NCBI GenBank assembly: GCA_009746045.1
Contig: RPFO01000650.1
Span: 67,501 to 97,500 of the forward strand
DNA: 30,000 bases
Origin: Mesostigma viride
Taxonomy: Eukaryota > Streptophyta > Mesostigmatophyceae > Mesostigmatales > Mesostigmataceae
Direction: 5' to 3'
Both the position numbers and the translations under genes were made by a program. Positions 1-12,200 of this stretch are shown here, in pieces (the first letter of the stretch is position 1; the number at the start of each line of letters is the position of its first letter). The notes beneath the pieces are model-generated. The model saw only the letters and a program-made list of their open reading frames with translations, searched no databases and had not been told where the DNA came from.

Positions 1-578
1 GCCCCTCGCCCCTCGCCCTCGATCGCCACTCGCCCCTAGCCCCTCGCCCCTAGCGGCTCGCCACCACCCTTTCACCCTCGCTCACTCGTGCAGTGGGGAT
101 CCCCTGTCCCTCCCTAGCCTTCACCCTCGCTGTGGCCCTTGCCCGCCCATGATCAACTGCCCAGCTGCAGACCTCACCCCACCCTCTCAGCCTACTTCAG
201 GTGCCCTCGCTCTGATGCAGCCATGCTCAACCTCCTTCAAAGCCCCTGTGCACTCGCCCAGTGGGGCCTGCCCTCCGCCCTCACCCTCCCTAGCCTTCAC
301 GTACCTCGCCCTCGCTTTGACCAGCCGCCAACGCCCTCACCCGATGCCCTTTCGCCCTCACTGCATGGCCCTCGCCAAGGCTCACTTGCTCTTGCTCACG
401 CTCAGGCACCCCTTGTGCCCCTCGCATCAAGAAGCACACCCTCACCCCCACTAACCTTCATGCTCGCTAGCTCTTGCCCTCCTTTATGTTCAGCCGCCCT
501 TACCCACACCACCTCACCCTCACCCTAGCTCTCACCCCAACCTTCTCACCCTCACGCAGCTGTGCCCACTCGGGCACG
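1..578. repeat. Degenerate C-rich satellite-like DNA
   Basis: No credible gene. The sequence is strongly C/T-rich on the plus strand. It repeats diverged versions of phrases found in the satellite to the right, such as CAGTGGGG, CCTAGCCTTCACC and CTCAGGTGCCCTCGCTC. The phrases lie at irregular spacing, and the whole does not line up as a clean 610-bp monomer. I read it as the old, decayed edge of the satellite or its ancestral short-unit form. Reading frames through it are low-complexity Pro/Ser/Leu/Ala strings that follow base composition. Confidence 0.6.
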
Positions 579-1192
579 CTCGCCCTCGCCCTCGCCCTCG
601 CCCTCGCCCTCGCCCTCGCCCTCGCCCTCGCCCTCGCCCTCGCCCTCGCCCTCGCCCTCGCCCTCGCCCTCGCCCTCGCCCTCGCCCTCGCCCTCGCCCT
701 CGCCCTCGCCCTCGCCCTCGCCCTCGCCCTCGCCCTCGCCCTCGCCCTCGCCCTCGCCCTCGCCCTCGCCCTCGCCCTCGCCCTCGCCCTCGCCCTCGCC
801 CTCGCCCTCGCCCTCGCCCTCGCCCTCGCCCTCGCCCTCGCCCTCGCCCTCGCCCTCGCCCTCGCCCTCGCCCTCGCCCTCGCCCTCGCCCTCGCCCTCG
901 CCCTCGCCCTCGCCCTCGCCCTCGCCCTCGCCCTCGCCCTCGCCCTCGCCCTCGCCCTCGCCCTCGCCCTCGCCCTCGCCCTCGCCCTCGCCCTCGCCCT
1001 CGCCCTCGCCCTCGCCCTCGCCCTCGCCCTCGCCCTCGCCCTCGCCCTCGCCCTCGCCCTCGCCCTCGCCCTCGCCCTCGCCCTCGCCCTCGCCCTCGCC
1101 CTCGCCCTCGCCCTCGCCCTCGCCCTCGCCCTCGCCCTCGCCCTCGCCCTCGCCCTCGCCCTCGCCCTCGCCCTCGCCCTCGCCCTCGCCCT
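579..1192. repeat. (CCCTCG)n hexanucleotide tract, about 102 uninterrupted copies
   Basis: A pure hexamer tract. By line counting it spans about 612 bp, or 102 units, with no interruption. A short imperfect continuation with CCCTCA and CCCTTA variants runs to about 1250. The minus strand is CGAGGG repeated: GGG runs separated by 3-nt loops, which is the canonical pattern for G-quadruplexes. The plus strand has the matching C runs. The same hexamer occurs as a short variable run inside every satellite monomer, so this tract is probably an expansion of that internal run. All six frames give two-residue repeats (Ala-Leu, Ser-Pro, Arg-Ala), so the long frames here are not genes. Confidence 0.95.
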
Positions 1193-3520
1193 CACCCTCG
1201 CCCTCGCCCTCGCCCTTACGCCCTCGCCCTCGCCATTACGCCCTCGCCCTTAGTCGCGCAGGTCCCCTTTGCACTCGCCCGGTGGGGGCCACCCTCACCC
1301 TCCATGGTCTTCATCCCCGCTATGCCCCTCGCTTATGTTCAGCGTCCCCAGCCCTCACCCTCACTCCCACCCTAAAGCACAGCCCTAGCTCTGCTGCCCT
1401 CACTCAGCCTCTCTCACCCGCAGCCTTCCTCTGCACCTCTCGCCCGCATCCTTGCTCAGGCCCCCTGTGCATTTGTTTGCCCAGTGGGGCCCGCCCTCGC
1501 CCTACCTAGCCTTCACCATCGCCATAGCTCTGGCCCTTGCTCTTGCCTTCACCCTCACCCCCAACCTCGCACCATCACTCAGGTGCCCTTGCCCTGCGCC
1601 CCTTTGCAATCGCCCGGTGGAAAACCCACCCACAACTCACCTAGCCTTTAATCTTTAGTAGTCAACTGGGTGCCATCACCCCCGCCCTCACTGGCCCTCA
1701 CCTGGGCGCACTTGCCCTCGCCCTCGCTCAGGTCCCATCTGCACACTCGCGCACTGGGGTCCATCCTCACCCTACCTAGCCCTGGCCCTTTTACCCTCGC
1801 TTTCATTCTGCTGCTCCCTCTCCACTATACCTACACCTGCGCGCTTCCCCTCGCCCTCGCTTTCCATCGCTTTCACTCGCCCTAGCCCTCGCCAGGTGAG
1901 GGCCACCCTCACTCTCCTTGGTCTTCATCCCCGCTATGGCCCTCGCTTATGCTCAGCGTCCCCAGCCCTCACCCTCACTCTCACCCTAGAGCACAGCCCT
2001 AGCTCTGCTGCCCACACTCAGGCTCACTCGCCCGCGCCCTCGCTCAGGCCCCCTGTACATTTGTTTTTGTTTGCCCAGTGGGGCCCCCCCTCGCCCTACC
2101 TAGCCTTCACCATCGCCATAGCCCTGGCTCTTGCTCTGGCCTGCACCCTCCCCCCCAACCTCACACCATCACTCAGGTGCCCTTGCCCTGCGCCCCTTTG
2201 CAATCGCCCGGTGGAAAACCCACCCACACCTCACCTAGCCTTTAATCGTTAGTAGTCAACTCGGTGCCATCACCCCCGCCCTCACTGGCCCTCACCTGGG
2301 CTCACTTGCCCTCGCCCTCGCTCAGGTCCCATCTGCACACTCGCGCACTGGGGCCCATCCTCACCCTACCTAGCCCTGGCCCTTCTACCCTCGCTTTCAT
2401 TCTGCTGCTCCCTCTCCACTACCTACACCTGCGCGCTTTCCCTCGCCCTCGCTTTTCATCGCTTTCACTCGCCCTCGCCCTCGCCCTCGCCCTCACCCTC
2501 GCCCTCGCCCGGTGGGGGCCACCCTCACTCTCCTTGGTCTTCATCCCCGCTATGGCCCTCGCTTATGCTCAGTGTCCCTAGCCCTCACCCTCACTCCCAC
2601 CCTAAAGCACAGCCCTAGCTCTGCTGCCCTCACTCAGCCTCTCTCACCCGCAGCCTTCCTCTGCACCTCTCGCCCGCGCCCTCGCTCAGGCCCCCTGTGC
2701 ATTTGTTTGCCCAGTGGGGCCCGCCCTCGCCCTACACTAGCTTCAGCATCGCTATAGACCTGGCCCTTGCTCTGGCCTTTACCCTCACCCCCAACCTCGC
2801 ACCATCACTCAGGTGTCCTTGCCCTGGGCCCCTTTGCAATCGCCCGGTGGAAAACCCACCCACACCTCACTTCGCCTTCAATCGTTAGTAGTCAACTCGG
2901 TGCCATCACCCCCGCCCTCACTGGCCCTCACCTGGGCGCACTTGCCCTCGCCCTCGCTCAGGTCCCATCTGCACACTCGCGCACTGGGGCCCATCCTCAC
3001 CCTACCTAGCCCTGGCCCTTTTACCCTCGCTTTCATTCTGCTGCTCCCTCTCCACTACCTACACCTGCGCGCTTTCCCTCGCCCTCGCTTTCCATCGCTT
3101 TCACTCGCCCTCGCCCTCGCCCTCGCCCTCACCCTCGCCCTCGCCCGGTGGGGCCACCCTCACCCTCCATTGTCTTCATCCCCGCTATGGCCCTCGCTTA
3201 TGCTCAGCGTCCCCAGCCCTCACCCTCACTCTCATCCTAGAGCACAGCCCTAGCTCTGCTGCCCTCACTCAGGCTCACTCATCCGCAGCCTTCCACTGCA
3301 CCTCTTGCCCGCGTCCTCGCTCAGGCCCCCTGTGCATTTGTTTGCCCAGTGGGGCCCGCCCTCGCCCTACACTAGCCTTCACCATCGCCATAGCCCTCGC
3401 TCTTGCTCTGGCCTGCACCCTCCCCCCAACCTCGCACCATCACTCAGGTGCCCTTGCCCTGGGCCCCTTTGCAATCGCCCGGTGGAAAACCCACCCACAA
3501 CTCACCTAGCCTTCAATCGT

Positions 3521-3910
3521 TAGTAGTCAACTCGGTGCCATCACCCCCGCCCTCACTGGCCCTCACCTGGGCGCACTTGCCCTCGCCCTCGCTCAGGTCC
3601 CATCTGCACACTCGCGCACTGGGGTCCATCCTCACCCTACCTAGCCCTGGCCCTTTTACCCTCGCTTTCATTCTGCTGCTTCCTCTCCACTACCTACACC
3701 TGCGCGCTTCCCCTCGCCCTCGCTTTCATCGCTTTCACGCCCCCCTCGCCCTACCTAGCCTTCACCATCGCCATAGCCCTGGCTCTTGCTCTGGCCTGCA
3801 CCCTCCCCCCCAACCTCACACCATCACTCAGGTGCCCTTGCCCTGCGCCCCTTTGCAATCGCCCGGTGGAAAACCCACCCACACCTCACCTAGCCTTTAA
3901 TCGTTAGTAG
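3521..3910. repeat. Short satellite monomer with about 240-bp internal deletion
   Basis: The distance between successive diagnostic boxes here is about 383 bp, against about 610 bp elsewhere. The missing part runs from the CCCTCG run near 3738 through the block that normally holds CTTGGTCTTCATCCCCGC and GTGCATTTGTTTGCCCAG. The join falls in a C-rich stretch (TTTCACGCCCCCCTCGCCC), which is consistent with a slipped or short-homology deletion. Confidence 0.8.
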
Positions 3911-6900
3911 TCAACTCGGTGCCATCACCCCCGCCCTCACTGGCCCTCACCTGGGCTCACTTGCCCTCGCCCTCGCTCAGGTCCCATCTGCACACTCGCG
4001 CACTGGGGCCCATCCTCACCCTACCTAGCCCTGGCCCTTCTACCCTCGCTTTCATTCTGCTGCTCCCTCTCCACTACCTACACCTGCGCGCTTTCCCTCG
4101 CCCTCGCTTTCCATCGCTTTCACTCGCCCTCGCCCTCGCCCTCGCCCTCACCCTCGCCCTCGCCCGGTGGGGCCACCCTCACTCTCCTTGGTCTTCATCC
4201 CCGCTATGGCCCTCGCTTATGCTCAGTGTCCCCAGCCCTCACCCTCACTCCCACCCTAAAGCACAGCCCTAGCTCTGCTGCCCTCACTCAGCCTCTCTCA
4301 CCCGCAGCCTTCCTCTGCACCTCTCGCCCGCGCCCTCGCTCAGGCCCCCTGTGCATTTGTTTGCCCAGTGGGGCCCCCCTCGCCCTACACTAGCCTTCAC
4401 CATCGCTATAGACCTGGCCCTAAGTTGCTCTGGCCTTTACCCTCACCCCCAACCTCGCACCATCACTCAGGTGCCCTTGCCCTGCGCCCTTTGCAATCGC
4501 CCGGTGGAAAACCCACCCACACCTCACTTCGCCTTCAATCGTTAGTAGTCAACTCGGTGCCATCACCCCCGCCCTCACTGGCCCTCACCTGGGCGCACTT
4601 GCCCTCGCCCTCGCTCAGGTCCCATCTGCACACTCGCGCACTGGGGCCCATCCTCACCCTACCTAGCCCTGGCCCTTTTACCCTCGCTTTCATTCTGCTG
4701 CTCCCTCTCCACTACCTACACCTGCGCGCTTCCCTCGCCCTCGCTTTCCATCGCTTTCACTCGCCCTCGCCCTCGCCCTCACCCTCGCCCTCGCCCGGTG
4801 GGGCCACCCTCACCCTCCTTGGTCTTCATCCCCGCTATGGCCCTCGCTTATGTTCAGCGTCCCCAGCCCTCACCCTCACTCCCACCCTAAAGCACAGCCC
4901 TAGCTCTGCTGCCCTCACTCAGGCTCACTCATCCGCAGCCTTCCTCTGCACCTCTTGCCCGCGCCCTCGCTCAGGCCCCCTGTCCATTTGTTTGCCCAGT
5001 GGGGCCCGCCCTCGCCCTACACTAGCCTTCACCATCGCCATAGCCCTGGCTCTTGCTCTGGCCTGCACCCTCCCCCCCAACCTCGCACCATCACTCAGGT
5101 GCCCTTGCCCTGCGCCCCTTTGCAATCGCCCGGTGGAAAACCCACCCACACCTCACTTCGCCTTCAATCGTTAGTAGTCAACTCGGTGCCATCACCCCCG
5201 CCCTCACTGGCCCTCACCTGGGCTCACTTGCCCTCGCCCTCGCTCAGGTCCCATCTGCACACTCGCGCACTGGGGCCCATCCTCACCCTACCTAGCCCTG
5301 GCCCTTTTACCCTCGCTTTCATTCTGCTGCTCCCTCTCCACTACCTACACCTGCGCGCTTCCCCTCGCCCTCGCTTTCCATCGCTTTCACTCGCCCTCGC
5401 CCTCGCCAGGTGGGGCCACCCTCACTCTCCTTGGTCTTCATCCCCGCTATGGCCCTCGCTTATGTTCAGTGTCCCCAGCCCTCACCCTCACTCCCACCCT
5501 AAAGCACAGCCCTAGCTCTGCTGCCCTCACTCAGCCTCTCTCACCCGCAGCCTTCCTCTGCACCTCTCGCCCGCGCCCTCGCTCAGGCCCCCTGTGCATT
5601 TGTTTGCCCAGTGGGGCCCGCCCTCGCCCTACCTAGCCTTCACCATCGCTATAGACCTGGCCCTTGCTCTGGCCTTTACCCTCACCCCCAACCTCGCACC
5701 ATCACTCAGGTGCCCTTGCCCTGGGCCCCTTTGCAATCGCCCGGTGGAAAACCCACCCACACCTCACTTCGCCTTCAATCGTTAGTAGTCAACTCGGTGC
5801 CATCACCCCCGCCCTCACTGGCCCTCACCTGGGCTCACTTGCCCTCGCCCTCGCTCAGGTCCCATCTGCACACTCGCGCACTGGGGCCCATCCTCACCCT
5901 ACCTAGCCCTGGCCCTTCTACCCTCGCTTTCATTCTGCTGCTCCCTCTCCACTACCTACACCTGCGCGCTTCCCCTCGCCCTCGCTTTCCATCGCTTTCA
6001 CTCGCCCTCGCCCTCGCCCTCGCCCTCACCCTCGCCCTCGTGGGGCCACCCTCACTCTCCTTGGTCTTCATCCCCGCTATGGCCCTCGCTTATGTTCAGC
6101 GTCCCCAGCCCTCACCCTCACTCCCACCCTAAAGCACAGCCCTAGCTCTGCTGCCCTCACTCAGCTCACTCACCCGCAGCCTTCCTCTGCACCTCTGCCC
6201 GCGCCCTCGCTCAGGCCCCCTGTGCATTTGTTTGCCCAGTGGGGCCCGCCCTCGCCCTACCTAGCCTTCACCATCGCCATAGCCCTGGCTCTTGCTCTGG
6301 CCTGCACCCTCCCCCCAACCTCGCACCATCACTCAGGTGCCCTTGCCCTGCGCCCCTTTGCAATCGCCCGGTGGAAAACCCACCCACACCTCACTTCGCC
6401 TTAATCGTTAGTAGTCAACTCGGTGCCATCACCCCCGCCCTCACTGGCCCTCACCTGGGCTCACTTGCCCTCGCCCTCGCTCAGGTCCCATCTGCACACT
6501 CGCGCACTGGGGCCCATCCTCACCCTACCTAGCCCTGGCCCTTCTACCCTCGCTTTCATTCTGCTGCTCCCTCTCCACTACCTACACCTGCGCGCTTTCC
6601 CTCGCCCTCGCTTTCCATCGCTTTCACTCGCCCTCACCCTCGCCAGGTGAGGGCCACCCTCACTCTCCTTGGTCTTCATCCCCGCTATGGCCCTCGCTTA
6701 TGTTCAGTGTCCCCAGCCCTCACCCTCACTCCCACCCTAAAGCACAGCCCTAGCTCTGCTGCCCTCACTCAGCCTCTCTCACCCGCAGCCTTCCTCTGCA
6801 CCTCTCGCCCGCGCCCTCGCTCAGGCCCCCTGTGCATTTGTTTGCCCAGTGGGGCCCGCCCTCGCCCTACACTAGCCTTCACCATCGCCATAGCCTTGGC

Positions 6901-7847
6901 TCTTGCTCTGGCCTGCACCCTCCCCCCCAACCTCGCACCATCACTCAGGTGCCCTTGCCCTGGGCTCCTTTGCAATCGCCCGGTGGAAAACCCACCCACA
7001 CCTCACTTCGCCTTAATCGTTAGTAGTCAACTCGGTGCCATCACCCCCGCCCTCACTGGCCCTCACCTGGGCTCACTTGCCCTCGCCCTCGCTCAGGTCC
7101 CATCTGCACACTCGCGCACTGGGGCCCATCCTCACCCTACCTAGCCCTGGCCCTTTACCCTCGCTTTCATTCTGCTGCTCCCTCTCCACTACCTACACCT
7201 GCGCGCTTCCCCTCGCCCTCGCTTTCCATCGCTTTCACTCGCCCTCGCCCTCGCCAGGTGAGGGCCACCCTCACTCTCCTTGGTCTTCATCCCCGCTATG
7301 GCCCTCGCTTATGTTCAGTGTCCCCAGCCCTCACCCTCACTCCCACCCTAAAGCACAGCCCTAGCTCTGCTGCCCTCACTCAGCCTCTCTCACCCGCAGC
7401 CTTCCTCTGCACCTCTCGCCCGCGCCCTCGCTCAGGCCCCCTGTGCATTTGTTTGCCCAGTGGGGCCCGCCCTCGCCCTACCTAGCCTTCACCATCGCCA
7501 TAGACCTGGCTCTTGCTCTGGCCTACCCTCCCCCCAACCTCGCACCATCACTCAGGTGCCCTTGCCCTGCGCCCCTTTGCAATCGCCCGGTGGAAAACCC
7601 ACCCACACCTCACTTCGCCTTCAATCGTTAGTAGTCAACTCGGTGCCATCACCCCCGCCCTCACTGGCCCTCACCTGGGCTCACTTGCCCTCGCCCTCGC
7701 TCAGGTCCCATCTGCACACTCGCGCACTGGGGCCCATCCTCACCCTACCTAGCCCTGGCCCTTCTACCCTCGCTTTCATTCTGCTGCTCCCTCTCCACTA
7801 CCTACACCTGCGCGCTTCCCCTCGCCCTCGCTTTCCATCGCTTTCAC

Positions 7848-7878
<31 letters not shown>

Positions 7879-8668
7879 GGCCACCCTCACTCTCCTTGGT
7901 CTTCATCCCCGCTATGGCCCTCGCTTATGTTCAGTGTCCCCAGCCCTCACCCTCACTCCCACCCTAAAGCACAGCCCTAGCTCTGCTGCCCTCACTCAGC
8001 CTCTCTCACCCGCAGCCTTCCTCTGCACCTCTCGCCCGCGCCCTCGCTCAGGCCCCCTGTGCATTTGTTTGCCCAGTGGGGCCCGCCCTCGCCCTACCTA
8101 GCCTTCACCATCGCCATAGCCCTGGCTCTTGCTCTGGCCTGCACCCTCCCCCCAACCTCGCACCATCACTCAGGTGCCCTTGCCCTGCGCCCCTTTGCAA
8201 TCGCCCGGTGGAAAACCCACCCACACCTCACTTCGCCTTAATCGTTAGTAGTCAACTCGGTGCCATCACCCCCGCCCTCACTGGCCCTCACCTGGGCTCA
8301 CTTGCCCTCGCCCTCGCTCAGGTCCCATCTGCACACTCGCGCACTGGGGCCCATCCTCACCCTACCTAGCCCTGGCCCTTCTACCCTCGCTTTCATTCTG
8401 CTGCTCCCTCTCCACTACCTACACCTGCGCGCTTCCCCTCGCCCTCGCTTTCCATCGCTTTCACTCGCCCTCGCCCTCGCCAGGTGAGGGCCACCCTCAC
8501 TCTCCTTGGTCTTCATCCCCGCTATGGCCCTCGCTTATGTTCAGTGTCCCCAGCCCTCACCCTCACTCCCACCCTAAAGCACAGCCCTAGCTCTGCTGCC
8601 CTCACTCAGCCTCTCTCACCCGCAGCCTTCCTCTGCACCTCTCGCCCGCGCCCTCGCTCAGGCCCCCT

Positions 8669-9279
8669 GTGCATTTGTTTGCCCAGTGGGGCCCGCCCTC
8701 GCCCTACCTAGCCTTCACCATCGCCATAGCCTGGCTGGCTCTTGCTCTGGCCTACCCTCCCCCCAACCTCGCACCATCACTCAGGTGCCCTTGCCCTGCG
8801 CCCCTTTGCAATCGCCCGGTGGAAAACCCACCCACACCTCACTTCGCCTTAATCGTTAGTAGTCAACTCGGTGCCATCACCCCCGCCCTCACTGGCCCTC
8901 ACCTGGGCTCACTTGCCCTCGCCCTCGCTCAGGTCCCATCTGCACACTCGCGCACTGGGGCCCATCCTCACCCTACCTAGCCCTGGCCCTTCTACCCTCG
9001 CTTTCATTCTGCTGCTCCCTCTCCACTACCTACACCTGCGCGCTTCCCCTCGCCCTCGCTTTCCATCGCTTTCACTCGCCCTCGCCCTCGCCAGGTGAGG
9101 GCCACCCTCACTCTCCTTGGTCTTCATCCCCGCTATGGCCCTCGCTTATGTTCAGTGTCCCCAGCCCTCACCCTCACTCCCACCCTAAAGCACAGCCCTA
9201 GCTCTGCTGCCCTCACTCAGCCTCTCTCACCCGCAGCCTTCCTCTGCACCTCTCGCCCGCGCCCTCGCTCAGGCCCCCT
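8669..9279. repeat. Representative satellite monomer (611 bp) with internal sub-units
   Basis: This copy shows the monomer's inner structure. Four related blocks begin near 8669 (GTGCATTTGTTTGCCCAGTG), 8806 (TTGCAATCGCCCGGTGG), 8940 (CTGCACACTCGCGCACTG) and 9071 (TTCACTCGCCCTCG, then AGGTGAGGG). Each opening is followed by a CC-rich stretch resembling CCCTACCTAGCC, and blocks often close with CTCAGG plus TCCC, GCCC or TGCCC. Spacings are about 137, 134, 131 and 209 bp. I infer that an ancestral unit of about 130-150 bp multiplied and diverged before the 610-bp tetramer became the amplified unit. Confidence 0.6.
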
Positions 9280-12200
9280 GTGCATTTGTTTGCCCAGTGG
9301 GGCCCGCCCTCGCCCTACCTAGCCTTCACCATCGCCATAGCCCTGGCTCTTGCTCTGGCCTGCACCCTCCCCCCAACCTCGCACCATCACTCAGGTGCCC
9401 TTGCCCTGGCCCCTTTGCAATCGCCCGGTGGAAAACCCACCCACACCTCACTTCGCCTTAATCGTTAGTAGTCAACTCGGTGCCATCACCCCCGCCCTCA
9501 CTGGCCCTCACCTGGGCTCACTTGCCCTCGCCCTCGCTCAGGTCCCATCTGCACACTCGCGCACTGGGGCCCATCCTCACCCTACCTAGCCCTGGCCCTT
9601 CTACCCTCGCTTTCATTCTGCTGCTCCCTCTCCACTACCTACACCTGCGCGCTTCCCCTCGCCCTCGCTTTCCATCGCTTTCACTCGCCCTCGCCCTCGC
9701 CAGGTGAGGGCCACCCTCACTCTCCTTGGTCTTCATCCCCGCTATGGCCCTCGCTTATGTTCAGTGTCCCCAGCCCTCACCCTCACTCCCACCCTAAAGC
9801 ACAGCCCTAGCTCTGCTGCCCTCACTCAGCCTCTCTCACCCGCAGCCTTCCTCTGCACCTCTCGCCCGCGCCCTCGCTCAGGCCCCCTGTGCATTTGTTT
9901 GCCCAGTGGGGCCCGCCCTCGCCCTACCTAGCCTTCACCATCGCCATAGCCCTGGCTCTTGCTCTGGCCTGCACCCTCCCCCCAACCTCGCACCATCACT
10001 CAGGTGCCCTTGCCCTGGGCCCCTTTGCAATCGCCCGGTGGAAAACCCACCCACACCTCACTTCGCCTTAATCGTTAGTAGTCAACTCGGTGCCATCACC
10101 CCCGCCCTCACTGGCCCTCACCTGGGCTCACTTGCCCTCGCCCTCGCTCAGGTCCCATCTGCACACTCGCGCACTGGGGCCCATCCTCACCCTACCTAGC
10201 CCTGGCCCTTCTACCCTCGCTTTCATTCTGCTGCTCCCTCTCCACTACCTACACCTGCGCGCTTCCCCTCGCCCTCGCTTTCATCGCTTTCACTCGCCCT
10301 CGCCCTCGCCCTCACCCTCGCCCTCGCCAGGTGGGGCCACCCTCACTCTCCTTGGTCTTCATCCCCGCTATGGCCCTCGCTTATGTTCAGTGTCCCCAGC
10401 CCTCACCCTCACTCCCACCCTAAAGCACAGCCCTAGCTCTGCTGCCCTCACTCAGCCTCTCTCACCCGCAGCCTTCCTCTGCACCTCTCGCCCGCGCCCT
10501 CGCTCAGGCCCCCTGTGCATTTGTTTGCCCAGTGGGGCCCGCCCTCGCCCTACCTAGCCTTCACCATCGCCATAGCCCTGGCTCTTGCTCTGGCCTGCAC
10601 CCTCCCCCCAACCTCGCACCATCACTCAGGTGCCCTTGCCCTGCGCCCCTTTGCAATCGCCCGGTGGAAAACCCACCCACACCTCACTTCGCCTTAATCG
10701 TTAGTAGTCAACTCGGTGCCATCACCCCCGCCCTCACTGGCCCTCACCTGGGCTCACTTGCCCTCGCCCTCGCTCAGGTCCCATCTGCACACTCGCGCAC
10801 TGGGGCCCATCCTCACCCTACCTAGCCCTGGCCCTTCTACCCTCGCTTTCATTCTGCTGCTCCCTCTCCACTACCTACACCTGCGCGCTTCCCCTCGCCC
10901 TCGCTTTCCATCGCTTTCACTCGCCCTCGCCCTCGCCAGGTGAGGGCCACCCTCACTCTCCTTGGTCTTCATCCCCGCTATGGCCCTCGCTTATGTTCAG
11001 TGTCCCCAGCCCTCACCCTCACTCCCACCCTAAAGCACAGCCCTAGCTCTGCTGCCCTCACTCAGCCTCTCTCACCCGCAGCCTTCCTCTGCACCTCTCG
11101 CCCGCGCCCTCGCTCAGGCCCCCTGTGCATTTGTTTGCCCAGTGGGGCCCGCCCTCGCCCTACCTAGCCTTCACCATCGCCATAGCCCTGGCTCTTGCTC
11201 TGGCCTACCCTCCCCCCAACCTCGCACCATCACTCAGGTGCCCTTGCCCTGGGCCCCTTTGCAATCGCCCGGTGGAAAACCCACCCACACCTCACTTCGC
11301 CTTCAATCGTTAGTAGTCAACTCGGTGCCATCACCCCCGCCCTCACTGGCCCTCACCTGGGCTCACTTGCCCTCGCCCTCGCTCAGGTCCCATCTGCACA
11401 CTCGCGCACTGGGGCCCATCCTCACCCTACCTAGCCCTGGCCCTTCTACCCTCGCTTTCATTCTGCTGCTCCCTCTCCACTACCTACACCTGCGCGCTTC
11501 CCCTCGCCCTCGCTTTCCATCGCTTTCACTCGCCCTCGCCCTCGCCCTCACCCTCGCCCTCGCCGGTGGGGCCACCCTCACCTCCTTGGTCTTCATCCCC
11601 GCTATGGCCCTCGCTTATGTTCAGCGTCCCCAGCCCTCACCCTCACTCCCACCCTAAAGCACAGCCCTAGCTCTGCTGCCCTCACTCAGCCTCTCTCACC
11701 CGCAGCCTTCCTCTGCACCTCTCGCCCGCGCCCTCGCTCAGGCCCCCTGTGCATTTGTTTGCCCAGTGGGGCCCGCCCTCGCCCTACCTAGCCTTCACCA
11801 TCGCCATAGCCCTGGCTCTTGCTCTGGCCTGCACCCTCCCCCCAACCTCGCACCATCACTCAGGTGCCCTTGCCCTGCGCCCCTTTGCAATCGCCCGGTG
11901 GAAAACCCACCCACACCTCACTTCGCCTTAATCGTTAGTAGTCAACTCGGTGCCATCACCCCCGCCCTCACTGGCCCTCACCTGGGCTCACTTGCCCTCG
12001 CCCTCGCTCAGGTCCCATCTGCACACTCGCGCACTGGGGCCCATCCTCACCCTACCTAGCCCTGGCCCTTCTACCCTCGCTTTCATTCTGCTGCTCCCTC
12101 TCCACTACCTACACCTGCGCGCTTCCCCTCGCCCTCGCTTTCCATCGCTTTCACTCGCCCTCGCCCTCGCCAGGTGAGGGCCACCCTCACTCTCCTTGGT

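Noticed and set aside
579-1192. Telomeric repeat array
   Set aside because: The unit CCCTCG is not the algal telomere unit (CCCTAAAA type) nor another standard telomere repeat, and it lies next to satellite DNA of related sequence.
562-1509. Long Ser-Pro repeat reading frame resembling the (SP)n rod of algal cell-wall glycoproteins such as pherophorins
   Set aside because: It is one frame of a pure CCCTCG tract. The other frames give equally long Ala-Leu or Arg-Ala repeats. No signal peptide or globular pherophorin domain flanks it.
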